NCBI GenBank assembly: GCA_963740675.1
Contig: CAVUFS010000003.1
Location: forward strand, 1-64,000
DNA length: 64,000 bases
Origin: CAIKMD01 sp963740675
Lineage (GTDB): Bacteria; Pseudomonadota; Alphaproteobacteria; ATCC43930; CGMCC-115725
Direction of reading: 5' to 3'
Shown piece after piece: positions 25,945-34,103 of the stretch. A model generated the notes under the pieces. That model was not told the DNA's origin, searched no databases, and saw nothing but the letters and a program-made list of their open reading frames with translations. Within the stretch, counting starts at the first letter, position 1. Each line of letters starts with the position of its first letter. The translations under genes and the position numbers were made by a program.

Positions 25945-27087
25945 TCAGCCGCGCAGATGCGGCATGACCTCGCTAGCGAACATCTCCATGCTGCGCTTGG
26001 CGAGCTCGTCGGACAGCACGCCGAATTGCAGCATCGGCACCAGGATGCCGAGGCCGGTCTTGTCGCGCACTTCCTCGATCTTCGATCGTACCGTCTTGGC
26101 GCTGCCGATGATCGCGGTGCCGCTGGCGATGAGGCTATCCGCCGTCGGCTTTATCCCTGAAGCCACCGCCGTGCGCATCTTGAGGAAGTTCTTCATCGAG
26201 TTGAGCGAGGTGTAGCCCGGCGGGATCAGCATCTCCATTGGCATGCGAAGATAGTTGTTGAACAGCGTCTCGATCGCATGGCCCGCTTCGGCCTTGGCGC
26301 GCTCGTCGGTCTCGGCGACATAGACCGGACAGGCCCAGCCGAATTGCCCGGCCTCCGGCTCATAACCGTACTGCCGCGCCTGATCGCGATAGGTGTTGAG
26401 ATAGCGCACCACCAGATCGGTCGCAGAGAAGGTCACGAGGAACGGATATTTCCGCGCCGGATCGGCTGCCCAAGCGACAGTCTCGCTCGAGCCTTGGCTC
26501 GGAATCCAGATCGGCGGATGCGGCTGCTGATACGGCCGGGGCCAGCAATTGACATAACGCATGTTGTAGTGCTGGCCCTCGAACGGGAAGGGGCCGGGCT
26601 TGGTCCAGGACTGGATGATGAGGTCGTGCGCTTCGTGGAAGCGCTCATGCGAGAAATACGGGTTGACGCCGGTCGAGTGATATTCGGCGCCGATGCCGCG
26701 CACGAAGCCGCAGATGATGCGGCCGCGCGAAAGATTGTCGAGCATCGCATATTCTTCGGCGATGTTCATCGGATTGCTGAGCAGCGGCAAAGCGCGGCCG
26801 AGGATCGCGATCTTGACCTTTTTGGTACGCTGGATGAGCGCGCTGGCGATCAGATTCGGCGCCGGCATCAACCCATAGGCATTCTGGTGATGCTCGTTGA
26901 CGGCGATGCCGTCGAAGCCCAGCCGTTCGCCATCGACCAGGAAGTCGATGAAGTTGGCGTATTCCTCGGCGCCTTTGATCGGATCGTAAAGGCTGTTCGG
27001 CAGCACGACCCAGGCCGAGCGATGTTTCGCCGCCTCGGCGAAATCGAGGTGGCGATAGGGCATCAGATGGAAGGATATGAATTTCAT
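25945..27087 (-). CDS. LLM-class flavin-dependent oxidoreductase
   Basis: A 380-residue luciferase-like monooxygenase. The N-terminal strand KFISFHLMPYRHLDF, then GFDGIAVNEHHQNAYGLMPAPNLI (the EHH segment at the start of the barrel) and LSRGRIICGFVRGIGAEYHSTGV are typical. RPYQQPHPPIWIPSQGS lies before the C-terminal part. It uses reduced FMN with oxygen, or F420, on an unknown substrate. ATG 27087 overlaps the stop of the alpha/beta hydrolase gene by four bases, so they are coupled. The flavin-reductase-like gene at 28055-28558 could supply reduced flavin. A 27-base exact match to this gene lies in the gap at 22382. Confidence 0.87.
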   Translation of the reverse strand: MKFISFHLMPYRHLDFAEAAKHRSAWVVLPNSLYDPIKGAEEYANFIDFLVDGERLGFDGIAVNEHHQNAYGLMPAPNLIASALIQRTKKVKIAILGRALPLLSNPMNIAEEYAMLDNLSRGRIICGFVRGIGAEYHSTGVNPYFSHERFHEAHDLIIQSWTKPGPFPFEGQHYNMRYVNCWPRPYQQPHPPIWIPSQGSSETVAWAADPARKYPFLVTFSATDLVVRYLNTYRDQARQYGYEPEAGQFGWACPVYVAETDERAKAEAGHAIETLFNNYLRMPMEMLIPPGYTSLNSMKNFLKMRTAVASGIKPTADSLIASGTAIIGSAKTVRSKIEEVRDKTGLGILVPMLQFGVLSDELAKRSMEMFASEVMPHLRG

Positions 27088-27866
27088 CGTGACGCCTCCG
27101 CAAGGAAATCGCGCAAGGGGTCGATCGTCTCTTTCAACTTTTCCACCTGCGGTACATGTCCGCATTTCTCGATCATGACAAGTCGCGCATCGGGCAGGCT
27201 CTTGCGCCATAGCCCGGCATAGGCCGACGGCATCACCTTATCGTCTTCGCCCCAGATGATGAGCGACGGCAGTTTGATGCGGTGCAGCCACTTCTCGAGA
27301 TCGGGATTGTACCAGCGCGGCTGCCAGCCGAGCTTGGTCGAGGTGAAGCGGTTCTTCAGCATGGTATCGATCTGCTGCTCAGTCAGCTGCAGCGAAAGCG
27401 CGATATCGGCATAAGCCTGGTTGTGGAAGATGTTGCGCAGCAGCTCTTCGCGGTTCCAAATGAAGATATCGCCCGAGGGCACACCCTCGACGCGAATGCC
27501 GGCGGAAGAGATCAGCGTCAGGCTCTTGGCGCGGCTCTGATCGCGGATGAGAATCTCGGAAGCGATCCAGCCGCCCATCGAATGGCCGACGATGCGCAAA
27601 TCGCGGAGATCGAGGGCCTCGAGGAAGTCGAGATAGAACATCGCCATGTCGGAGACGCTGCGGATAAGCGGCGGATCGTCCGAAGCGCCATAGCCTGGAT
27701 GCTCCGGCACCAGCACCTCGTATTGTTCGGCGAGCGCGTCGAAGAAGGGCAGCCACTGCGAATAGCCGTCGGCGCCATGCAGGTAGAGTAGGGGCGGACC
27801 TTTGCCGGCGCGCCGTAGGCTTACGCCGACATCGCCGATTTTCACGGTTTGTGGTTCAGGTGGCAT
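27084..27866 (-). CDS. Alpha/beta hydrolase
   Basis: A 260-residue alpha/beta hydrolase. The oxyanion segment is LYLHGADGYSQW, the nucleophile elbow is VGHSMGGW (Ser near residue 97), and the acid and base are in IIWGEDDKVMP (Asp) and EKCGHVPQVEK (His). The catalytic triad is therefore complete. Such enzymes often cleave esters or C-C bonds made by oxygenases; pairing with the LLM gene by a four-base overlap fits an oxygenase-hydrolase sequence. Confidence 0.87.
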   Translation of the reverse strand: MPPEPQTVKIGDVGVSLRRAGKGPPLLYLHGADGYSQWLPFFDALAEQYEVLVPEHPGYGASDDPPLIRSVSDMAMFYLDFLEALDLRDLRIVGHSMGGWIASEILIRDQSRAKSLTLISSAGIRVEGVPSGDIFIWNREELLRNIFHNQAYADIALSLQLTEQQIDTMLKNRFTSTKLGWQPRWYNPDLEKWLHRIKLPSLIIWGEDDKVMPSAYAGLWRKSLPDARLVMIEKCGHVPQVEKLKETIDPLRDFLAEASR

Positions 27867-27944
27867 GCTCGCTGTTCCTCACCTTGGTGGTCCCCGTTTC
27901 TTGTCGAACGGCCCAGACTTAGCAGCAGGGAGTTTAGCACAATA

Positions 27945-27971
27945 AAAGGGCCGCGGTTTCCCGCGGCCCAA
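27945..27971 (-). terminator. Intrinsic terminator (leftward)
   Basis: A perfect 9-bp stem GGGCCGCGG / CCGCGGCCC (27948-27956 and 27961-27969) with a 4-base loop. Read leftward it is followed by TTTTATT. It ends the flavin-reductase-like gene at 28055. A second hairpin, ACGCCCT/AGGGCGT at 27984-28001, lies between. Confidence 0.8.
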
Positions 27972-28054
27972 GTTTAGGGAGGAACGCCCTGAAAAGGGCG
28001 TGCCTCTATAACGCTGGTGTTAGAAAATGTATTCCTGATCGGAACGTGGCATTT

Positions 28055-28558
28055 TCAGCCGCCGTAGAACACATTTTCGCCCAAATCTTTCATCTCGAGA
28101 ATGGCGGCATCCGGCCGGCCCGCGGGCGGCTTCAGCAGATGCGCCTCGGTCACTTCGGCGACGACGATATGGTGGTCGCCCTGCTCGACGATCGATGTAA
28201 CGTTGCATTCAACGGCGGCTGTCGCGGCATCGAGGATCGGCGAGCCGTTTCCTGCCTTCTTGAAGCTCTGGCCGCTGATCTTGCCGTCGGCGAGCTGCGC
28301 CGGCTTGAAGAAGGTGAAGGCGAGGCCTTTCTGGTCCTTGCCCAGCATGTTGAGCACGAAGCTCTTGGTGTTCTTGAGCAGCGCGTAAGCGCCGGAATCG
28401 GTTTTGACGCCGACAACGACGAGCGGCGGCGCGAAAGCGGTCTGCGTCACCCAATTGACGGTCGCGGCGGCGACACCGCCTTTGCCGTCATCGACGGTGA
28501 GCACATAGATCCCGTAGGGGATCATCCGCAAAGCGATCTTCTTGGCATCGGCGTTCAT
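28055..28558 (-). CDS. Flavin reductase family protein
   Basis: A 167-residue flavin reductase-like protein. The start ATG 28558 has GGGAGTTGCC upstream and begins MNADAKKIALRMIPYGIYVLTV, the usual N-terminal helix and strand of the family. Later segments are KGGVAAATVNWVTQTAFAPPLVVVGVKTDSGAYALLK (flavin site) and HIVVAEVTEAHL. It probably gives reduced FMN to a partner monooxygenase; the LLM gene 970 bases downstream is one candidate. It has its own terminator, so it is transcribed alone. Confidence 0.85.
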   Translation of the reverse strand: MNADAKKIALRMIPYGIYVLTVDDGKGGVAAATVNWVTQTAFAPPLVVVGVKTDSGAYALLKNTKSFVLNMLGKDQKGLAFTFFKPAQLADGKISGQSFKKAGNGSPILDAATAAVECNVTSIVEQGDHHIVVAEVTEAHLLKPPAGRPDAAILEMKDLGENVFYGG

Positions 28559-28750
28559 TGGCAACTCCCTCCTGGTCTTGAGCCTTGAGGCGGGTTTTAG
28601 CACGCCATGCGCGCTTGCCAAACTCCGTCGGCCGAAACGGACCAAAGAGGCTCGCCGTTTCGTGACCGGCCGTCATCGTCGGTTCATCAAGCTGACATCC
28701 AACGTCCTTACGGTCTCGCCGCTTGTTCATTTTTTGGGGAGAGACAAACC
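28559..28750. promoter_or_regulatory. Divergent intergenic region, 192 bases
   Basis: Separates the leftward flavin-reductase gene from the rightward phytase-like gene. A GGGGAGAG ribosome-binding run lies about 10 bases before ATG 28751. I see no convincing sigma-70 or ECF-type boxes. Confidence 0.3.
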
Positions 28751-30415
28751 ATGACATCAAGACCGAGGGACAAGGCTGGCCGGTTGCGCCGCCGAGGGAA
28801 AGAGACGGCTATGGCGGCTTTCTTGATCGCGGCTTCCGCGGGCATCGCGAGCGCGCAACAATCGGTGAGCTTCGAGGGGGCGAGTTTCGTCAATAAAGGA
28901 TTGGTGGGCGTCGCGCGCGTGCCATCCGACTCCCGCGACCAGTTCGGCGACACGCTCGGCGGCTTCGGCTCGGCGATGGCGATGGAGCCTGGGACCTGGC
29001 GCAAGAATCGCGATGGCAGCTACAGCGGCACGCTGTTCATGGTGCCGGATCGCGGCTGGAACACGCAGGGCACGGTCGATTATCGCGGCCGTGTGCATCA
29101 TTTCGATATCACGCTGCACCCGTTCACTGGCGCCAGCACGACGCAGCAGAATCAGCTAACGATGGATTATCGCGGCTCGGTCTTGATGCATGAGAGCAGC
29201 GACCTGCCGGGTCCGGGACCGCGTCTCGACCATCAGGGCCGGCCGACCACGGGAATCGATCCGCTGGATGTGCGCCAGGCCTTCCTGCATTTCCCCGATC
29301 TGCCCGTCGACGACAACAATCACATCGCGCTCGATAACGAGGGCATCGTGTTGCCGGGCGATGGCACGATGTGGGTCAGCGACGAATACGGGCCGTATGT
29401 CTATCACTACGATCTCAGCGGCACATTGCTGAGCGCCATCCAGCCGCCCGCCGCTTTCATCCCGATGCGTCTGAGCAACGGCAAGCCGGTCGAGAATTTC
29501 TCCGCCAACAGCCCGCCGATCGGCGTGACCTACAACACCGGCAATCCAGTTTCGGGACGCCAGAACAATCAGGGCTTCGAAGGCCTCGCCATGAGCCCAG
29601 ACGGCCACACGCTCTTCGTCCTGCTGCAAAGCGCGACGATCCAGGATCTCGACGCGACCAGCGCCACGACGATCAAGCACACGCGCGGCACGACGCGTCT
29701 GCTGGCGTATGATCTGCGCGGCTCCGCGCCCCGGCTCACCGGCGAATATGCGGTACAGTTGCCGCAATTCCCGGATACGGCTGCGCCCGGCCAGAACCTC
29801 ACGGCGGCGCAGAGCGAAATGCACGCGCTCAACGACCACCAGTTCCTGGTGTTGGCGCGCGACAGCGGCAACGGCTTTTCCGATCCCGATCCGACGTCTG
29901 TCTATCGCAGCGTCGATCTGATCGACATTTCGCATGCGACGAATTTCGCCAACACGAAATTCGATTTGCCGGCCAATCCGATCGCACCGATGGGGATTCT
30001 CAATCCCGCGATCAAGCCGGCGACGTATAAGCCTTTCCTCAATATCAACGACAACACGCAGCTCAACCGTTTCAATCTGCATAACGGCGAGCCGAACGAT
30101 CCCAACGATCTCTATGAGAAGTGGGAAAGCCTCGCGATCGAGCCGGCGCTCGATCCGGGGGCGCCGCACGACTATTTCCTCTTCATCGGCAGCGATAACG
30201 ACTTCATCACCACGCACGGCTCGATGGTCGGCTCGCCCTATACGGATAAGGCGGATGTCGACACGCTCGTGCTCGTCTATCGCGTGACCTTGCCGACCTA
30301 TGAGCCGCCGAAGGCCGACGGCCATGATGGCGATCACGGCGGCGACCACGGTGGCGACGATGGCGACAACCACGGTAACGACCACGGCGATGACCACGGT
30401 TCGGGCGGTCACTAA
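28751..30415 (+). CDS. Esterase-like/phytase-like secreted protein with His/Asp/Gly tail
   Basis: A 554-residue exported protein of the 'esterase-like activity of phytase' type, a beta-propeller-like fold. After a basic N-region there is a Sec signal ending AGIASA/QQSVSF. Typical segments are GFGSAMAMEPGTWRKNRDGSYSGTLFMVPDRGWN (residues 75-110), MWVSDEYGPYVYHYDLSG (about 210) and NQGFEGLAMSPDGHTLFVLLQS (about 275). The last 32 residues repeat DGH/DHGG/DNHG units, a plausible calcium or transition-metal binding tail. ATG 28811 is an alternative start with a shorter signal. A strong terminator follows. Confidence 0.8.
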   Translation: MTSRPRDKAGRLRRRGKETAMAAFLIAASAGIASAQQSVSFEGASFVNKGLVGVARVPSDSRDQFGDTLGGFGSAMAMEPGTWRKNRDGSYSGTLFMVPDRGWNTQGTVDYRGRVHHFDITLHPFTGASTTQQNQLTMDYRGSVLMHESSDLPGPGPRLDHQGRPTTGIDPLDVRQAFLHFPDLPVDDNNHIALDNEGIVLPGDGTMWVSDEYGPYVYHYDLSGTLLSAIQPPAAFIPMRLSNGKPVENFSANSPPIGVTYNTGNPVSGRQNNQGFEGLAMSPDGHTLFVLLQSATIQDLDATSATTIKHTRGTTRLLAYDLRGSAPRLTGEYAVQLPQFPDTAAPGQNLTAAQSEMHALNDHQFLVLARDSGNGFSDPDPTSVYRSVDLIDISHATNFANTKFDLPANPIAPMGILNPAIKPATYKPFLNINDNTQLNRFNLHNGEPNDPNDLYEKWESLAIEPALDPGAPHDYFLFIGSDNDFITTHGSMVGSPYTDKADVDTLVLVYRVTLPTYEPPKADGHDGDHGGDHGGDDGDNHGNDHGDDHGSGGH

Positions 30416-30444
30416 GCCGGCTCCGATTTCGATCTAATAAGCCT

Positions 30445-30478
30445 GACGCCGCCCTCATCGGGCGGCGTCTTTCTTTTA
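30445..30478 (+). terminator. Intrinsic terminator (rightward)
   Basis: A perfect 10-bp stem GACGCCGCCC / GGGCGGCGTC (30445-30454 and 30460-30469) followed by TTTCTTTT. It ends the phytase-like gene. Confidence 0.9.
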
Positions 30479-30509
30479 GGCGCTGCGCAAAAAATAATTC
30501 CGCGCCTCT

Positions 30510-30535
30510 GTAACCTGAGCCGGGCCGTCAACGAA
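30510..30535 (+). promoter_or_regulatory. SigF/EcfF-type ECF promoter
   Basis: GTAACC at 30510-30515 and CGAA at 30532-30535 are separated by exactly 16 bases, the consensus reported for Caulobacter SigF-type ECF sigma factors. It lies 57 bases before the small secreted protein gene. The sequence AAATAATT just upstream is also conserved at the second copy. Confidence 0.6.
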
Positions 30536-30592
30536 CAAGTCATCGGACGGTTCGATTTCCGATCCTTCCCGTAAAAACTTGAGGAGATTGCC

Positions 30593-30949
30593 ATGAGCAT
30601 TCGTGCGCATACGCTTGCGCTTGCCTTCGTGTCGCTGGTTGCAGCGTCGCCTTTCGCCCACGCCGCGGATATGACTCCGCTGCCGGGCCAGCCTGGTGCC
30701 GATACCACGGTCGGACAGGAGCTGCGCGGCGCGCCTTATATGGTGATGATGGTCACGTCGAACGGGATGATGACCGAGCGTCAGGTCAACGCCGCCACGG
30801 CGAACGAGTTGATGAAACATGCGAAGCCGCTGACCGGCATGATGGTGCTGACGCATGACGGCAAGGCGTATCTCGTCGAAAACATGAAAATGAGCAACGG
30901 CAAGATGCCGTATGACGAGCTGAGCCTGCCGGCGAATCTTATCAACTGA
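30593..30949 (+). CDS. Small secreted protein, paralog 1
   Basis: A 118-residue protein with a Sec signal (HTLALAFVSLVAASPFAHA) and a 94-residue mature part. It shares LPGQxGADTxxxQELRGxPY near the mature N-terminus and SLPAN near the C-terminus with the next gene. The middle is Met-rich (MVMMVTSNGMMTER, MKMSNGKM), which might bind copper or protect against oxidants. AGGAG precedes ATG by about 10 bases. SigF-type promoters in Caulobacter respond to oxidants and metals, so an oxidative role is a fair guess but not shown. Confidence 0.75.
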   Translation: MSIRAHTLALAFVSLVAASPFAHAADMTPLPGQPGADTTVGQELRGAPYMVMMVTSNGMMTERQVNAATANELMKHAKPLTGMMVLTHDGKAYLVENMKMSNGKMPYDELSLPANLIN

Positions 30950-30959
30950 GCGTGATCGG

Positions 30960-31008
30960 GCGGCGGCGCCGGCCGAGAGCCGCGCCGCCGCTCACAAAAT
31001 AATTTTTC
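30960..31008 (+). terminator. Likely intrinsic terminator
   Basis: A 10-bp stem GCGGCGGCGC / GCGCCGCCGC (30960-30969 and 30982-30991). The T-run follows only after 12 bases (TTTTT near 31004), so it may be a weak terminator between the two small genes. Confidence 0.55.
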
Positions 31009-31015
31009 TGCATCC

Positions 31016-31040
31016 GTAACCTCGGCCGGCTCGTAACGAA
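31016..31040 (+). promoter_or_regulatory. Second SigF/EcfF-type ECF promoter
   Basis: GTAACC at 31016-31021 and CGAA at 31037-31040 with 15 bases between, one less than the first copy. The block AAAATAATT lies 5' of it as in the first copy. It is 56 bases before the second small secreted protein gene, nearly the same distance as copy 1. Confidence 0.55.
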
Positions 31041-31095
31041 CATGAAGGTACGGACGATGCGTCCCAAACCCACAGAGATCCAAGGAGAAACAGCC

Positions 31096-31389
31096 ATGAC
31101 CATTCGTAGCACCGCCCTCGCTTTTGCCTCGCTTCTCGCCATCGCCGCGGCGCCTTTCGCTGCCGCCCATGCCGACACGATGTCCATGTCGGCGCCGATG
31201 ACGCACACCCTCGTGCTTCCCGGCCAGGCCGGCGCCGACACCTCGCTCGACCAAGAGTTGCGCGGCCAGCCCTATCCGGCGACCACCGAGTTGTCGCAAT
31301 TCAAGCCGACCGAAGCGATGAAGACCTCGACAATCAGCCCGAGCATCTATGGCTCGCTGTCCCTTCCGGCGAACCAGGTCTTCAACTGA
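31096..31389 (+). CDS. Small secreted protein, paralog 2
   Basis: A 97-residue protein with a Sec signal ending AAAHA/DTMSMS. It shares the LPGQxGADTxxxQELRGxPY and SLPAN blocks with the product of 30593-30949, but the centre is different and shorter. AAGGAG lies 10 bases before the ATG. The two genes, their promoters and spacings look like a tandem duplication that has since diverged. The family is unknown to me. Confidence 0.75.
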   Translation: MTIRSTALAFASLLAIAAAPFAAAHADTMSMSAPMTHTLVLPGQAGADTSLDQELRGQPYPATTELSQFKPTEAMKTSTISPSIYGSLSLPANQVFN

Positions 31390-31403
31390 TCTGGCGGCCG
31401 AGC

Positions 31404-31445
31404 ATATGGCGGCGCTGTCCCCCCGGCGCCGCCATATCGCTTTCC
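31404..31445 (+). terminator. Likely terminator after small secreted genes
   Basis: A perfect 12-bp stem ATATGGCGGCGC / GCGCCGCCATAT (31404-31415 and 31426-31437) with a C-rich loop, then CGCTTTCCT. The U-tract is poor but the stem is strong. Confidence 0.6.
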
Positions 31446-31602
31446 TGCTCCTCGCGCTCTTCGCGCAAAACCCAACGCTCTTGACCCACCCCGCTAAACG
31501 GGCGCAGCATCGCGGTTGGAGGAAAACCCGGTCGGGGTTTCGTCCACCGGCCGGGGTTACGCCACGATAACGCTCGCATGAGCGAACGCAGGGAGGCGTC
31601 AC

Positions 31603-32886
31603 ATGGCCATGTCAGCCTCGCCGGTCACTGCCGGCACATCACAACCACTCGTTTCCGCCGATCGCTGGACCGGCTACAGCGTCCGCGTTCTCGGGATCTG
31701 CATTCTTGCCTGGGCTTTCGACGTCTATGAAATGACGGTGATGCAGCTCATCACGCCGCTCCTCATCCAAGAATGGGGCATATCGCCGGCGACGATGGGT
31801 AACATCACGACGCTGTCACGCTGGATCGGTCTCATCGGCACATTCATCTTCCCGGCGCTCGCCGACCTCTATGGCCGCAAGCCGATACTGATCTTCTCGA
31901 TCCTCGGCTTCTCTCTCTTCAGCGGCCTCACCGGCTTTGCCGCCGGACCGATCAGCCTGCTGATCTTCTCGTCGATCACGCGTATCGCGCTCGCTGGCGA
32001 GACGCCGGTCGGCATGGTGATGGTGTCAGAGACCGCACCGACGAAGTGGCGCGCGACCGCGCTCGGCGGTCTCGTTGGCGGCTATCCCTTCGGCTACATG
32101 CTGTGCTCGCTCGCCGCGCTCGTGGTGGTGCCTCTCTGGGGCTGGCGCGCGCTGTACTTCCTCGGCCTGTTGCCCGCGCTGATGGTGTTCTGGGTCGCCT
32201 GGGGCATCAAGGAGAGCCCGCGCTTCGAGCGTGTCACCACTACGATGGTGAAAGAGGGCTTGAAGAAGCAGCTGGATATCCTGTCGCCGGTGCGCGACTA
32301 CCCGCGCGAGATGCTAATCGCGACGCTGATCTATTTCTTCTATCTTTTTGCCTGGATCGGCTGGTCGGCCTGGATGCCGCAATTCCTCGCCAACGAGAAG
32401 CATCTCGGCTTCCAGACCACGGCAAGCTATCTCTCGATCTGGATGTTCGTCGCCATCATCGCCTATTGGCTCTGCGGCTGGCTCTGCGACGTGTTCGGGC
32501 GTCGCTATGTCATCCCGGCCTTCGTGATCCCGGCGGCGGGCTTCCTCGTGCTGATCGGCCATCTCGACAGCCCAACGAGCTTGTTCTGGGTCGGCCTCGT
32601 CACGAACTTCCTCATCACCGGCAGCTTCGGCACGGGGCTCGGCTACACCACCGAGATATTCCCGACGCAGATCCGCGGCACGGCGGTCGGCGCGGCTTTC
32701 GCCTTCGGCACGGCCGGCGGTTCGACCGCACCGGCGATTCTGGGCTGGATCGCGACCTCGCATTCGATCGCGGCAGGCCTGCCGCTGCTCGCGGTTTCGT
32801 TCTTCCTCCTGGGCCCGCTCTTCCTGTGGTTCGCGCGCGACACGACGCGGCGCGAGCTCAAGGACTTCGTCGGCGAGAAGGTCTAG
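31603..32886 (+). CDS. MFS transporter
   Basis: A 427-residue, 12-helix major facilitator protein. The first helix has ILAWAFDVYEMTVMQLITPLL, the loop 2-3 motif reads ALADLYGRKPIL, and MVSETAPTKWRATALGGLVGGYPFGYM occupies helices 4-5. FPTQIRGTAVGAAFAFG near residue 355 resembles sugar/organic-acid transporters. GGAGG lies 8 bases before the ATG. Its stop and that of the opposite MFS gene share CTAG at 32883-32886. Confidence 0.83.
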   Translation: MAMSASPVTAGTSQPLVSADRWTGYSVRVLGICILAWAFDVYEMTVMQLITPLLIQEWGISPATMGNITTLSRWIGLIGTFIFPALADLYGRKPILIFSILGFSLFSGLTGFAAGPISLLIFSSITRIALAGETPVGMVMVSETAPTKWRATALGGLVGGYPFGYMLCSLAALVVVPLWGWRALYFLGLLPALMVFWVAWGIKESPRFERVTTTMVKEGLKKQLDILSPVRDYPREMLIATLIYFFYLFAWIGWSAWMPQFLANEKHLGFQTTASYLSIWMFVAIIAYWLCGWLCDVFGRRYVIPAFVIPAAGFLVLIGHLDSPTSLFWVGLVTNFLITGSFGTGLGYTTEIFPTQIRGTAVGAAFAFGTAGGSTAPAILGWIATSHSIAAGLPLLAVSFFLLGPLFLWFARDTTRRELKDFVGEKV

Positions 32887-34103
32887 GCCGGCACGACCGC
32901 GCGGCGGCCGAAGATGAAAACCGCGATCGCGGAACCGAGCGCGACCACGGCGCCGGTCATGGTGAGCTCGATCATGGGCAGCGCCGTGCCGTCGGACAGG
33001 ATGCCGAAAAGCTCGGACGAGACGGCGCTCAGGAACATCTGAGCGAAAACGCCGAGCCCTGCCGCCGTGCCGGCGAGAGTCGGCTCGATGCGCATCGCAC
33101 CGGCTTGCGCATTGGGCATCGACAGGCCTTGCGCGAAGCTGACCAAGCCGCCGGGCAGGAAAATCAGCAGCGGCGAGAGATCGCCGGCGAGGATCAGCAC
33201 GGCTTGGCCCAGGAAAAGGACGAAAGAGAGGATGGAGCCGACCAGCACCATGGTATCGATCGGCACCCGGCCTGAGAGATGCACCGAGACCCAATTGCCG
33301 CTCGTGTAGCCGATCGGAAACATCAGGAAGTAGAGCCCGTATTCGAGTCCGCTTTGGCCAAGGATGTCTTTCATCAAGAGCGGCGAGGCCGCGGCGATGG
33401 CGAAGAAGGCGAAGGACAACGCGCCCGATTGCAGCACATAGGCGACGAAGCGGGCGCTGCCGAGCAGCGTCGTGTAATGCGAGAGCACGCGGCCGTACGG
33501 CGGCGGGCTGCTGCTGCGATGCTTCGTCTCGAACAGCACGAGATAGGACATGACGAGGATCGCGGCGCTGGCCACCAGCGCGAACCAGAACGCCGCGCGC
33601 CAGCCAAAGATATCGAGCAGTAGCCCACCGAAGGTCGGCGCGATCATCGGCCCGATTGTGTAGGCCATGGTGAGATAGGCGATAGCTTTGACCAGCGCTT
33701 CCGGTCCGTAAGCGTCGCGGGCGATAGCGCGGGAGAGGGTGAGGCCGCTGCCGGCACCGATCGCCTGGATGACGCGGCCGACGATCAGCATCGTCACCGA
33801 TGTTGCGAAAGCCGAGAGCGCGCTGCCGATCACGAACAGCGCGAGGCCTCCGAGCAACACCGGGCGGCGGCCGTAGCGATCGGAGAGGCTGCCGTAGAAC
33901 AGCGTCACGATCGCCATCGTGAACAGCGTCACGCTGAAGGTGAGCTCGACCACCGCGTCGGAGATCGCGAAGGCGGTTTTCACCGCCGGCATCACCGGGA
34001 GGAAGAGATGGATCGCCAGCGGCCCGATCAGCGTGATCGCACCGAGCGCCGTCGCGAAGAGGGCGCCAACCTTCAAAAAAGGGGCGCGCCGATCGTCTGT
34101 CAT
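32883..34103 (-). CDS. MFS transporter (Bcr/CflA-type efflux)
   Basis: A 406-residue drug-resistance-type MFS protein. Helix 1 has IHLFLPVMPAVKTAFAISDAVVELTFS, the Bcr/CflA hallmark, followed by GSLSDRYGRRPVLLGG and GRVIQAIGAGSGLTLSRAIARD. ATG 34103 overlaps the stop of the nitronate monooxygenase gene by four bases, so the two are translationally coupled. It may export a toxic intermediate or product of the pathway (inference). Confidence 0.84.
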   Translation of the reverse strand: MTDDRRAPFLKVGALFATALGAITLIGPLAIHLFLPVMPAVKTAFAISDAVVELTFSVTLFTMAIVTLFYGSLSDRYGRRPVLLGGLALFVIGSALSAFATSVTMLIVGRVIQAIGAGSGLTLSRAIARDAYGPEALVKAIAYLTMAYTIGPMIAPTFGGLLLDIFGWRAAFWFALVASAAILVMSYLVLFETKHRSSSPPPYGRVLSHYTTLLGSARFVAYVLQSGALSFAFFAIAAASPLLMKDILGQSGLEYGLYFLMFPIGYTSGNWVSVHLSGRVPIDTMVLVGSILSFVLFLGQAVLILAGDLSPLLIFLPGGLVSFAQGLSMPNAQAGAMRIEPTLAGTAAGLGVFAQMFLSAVSSELFGILSDGTALPMIELTMTGAVVALGSAIAVFIFGRRAVVPA

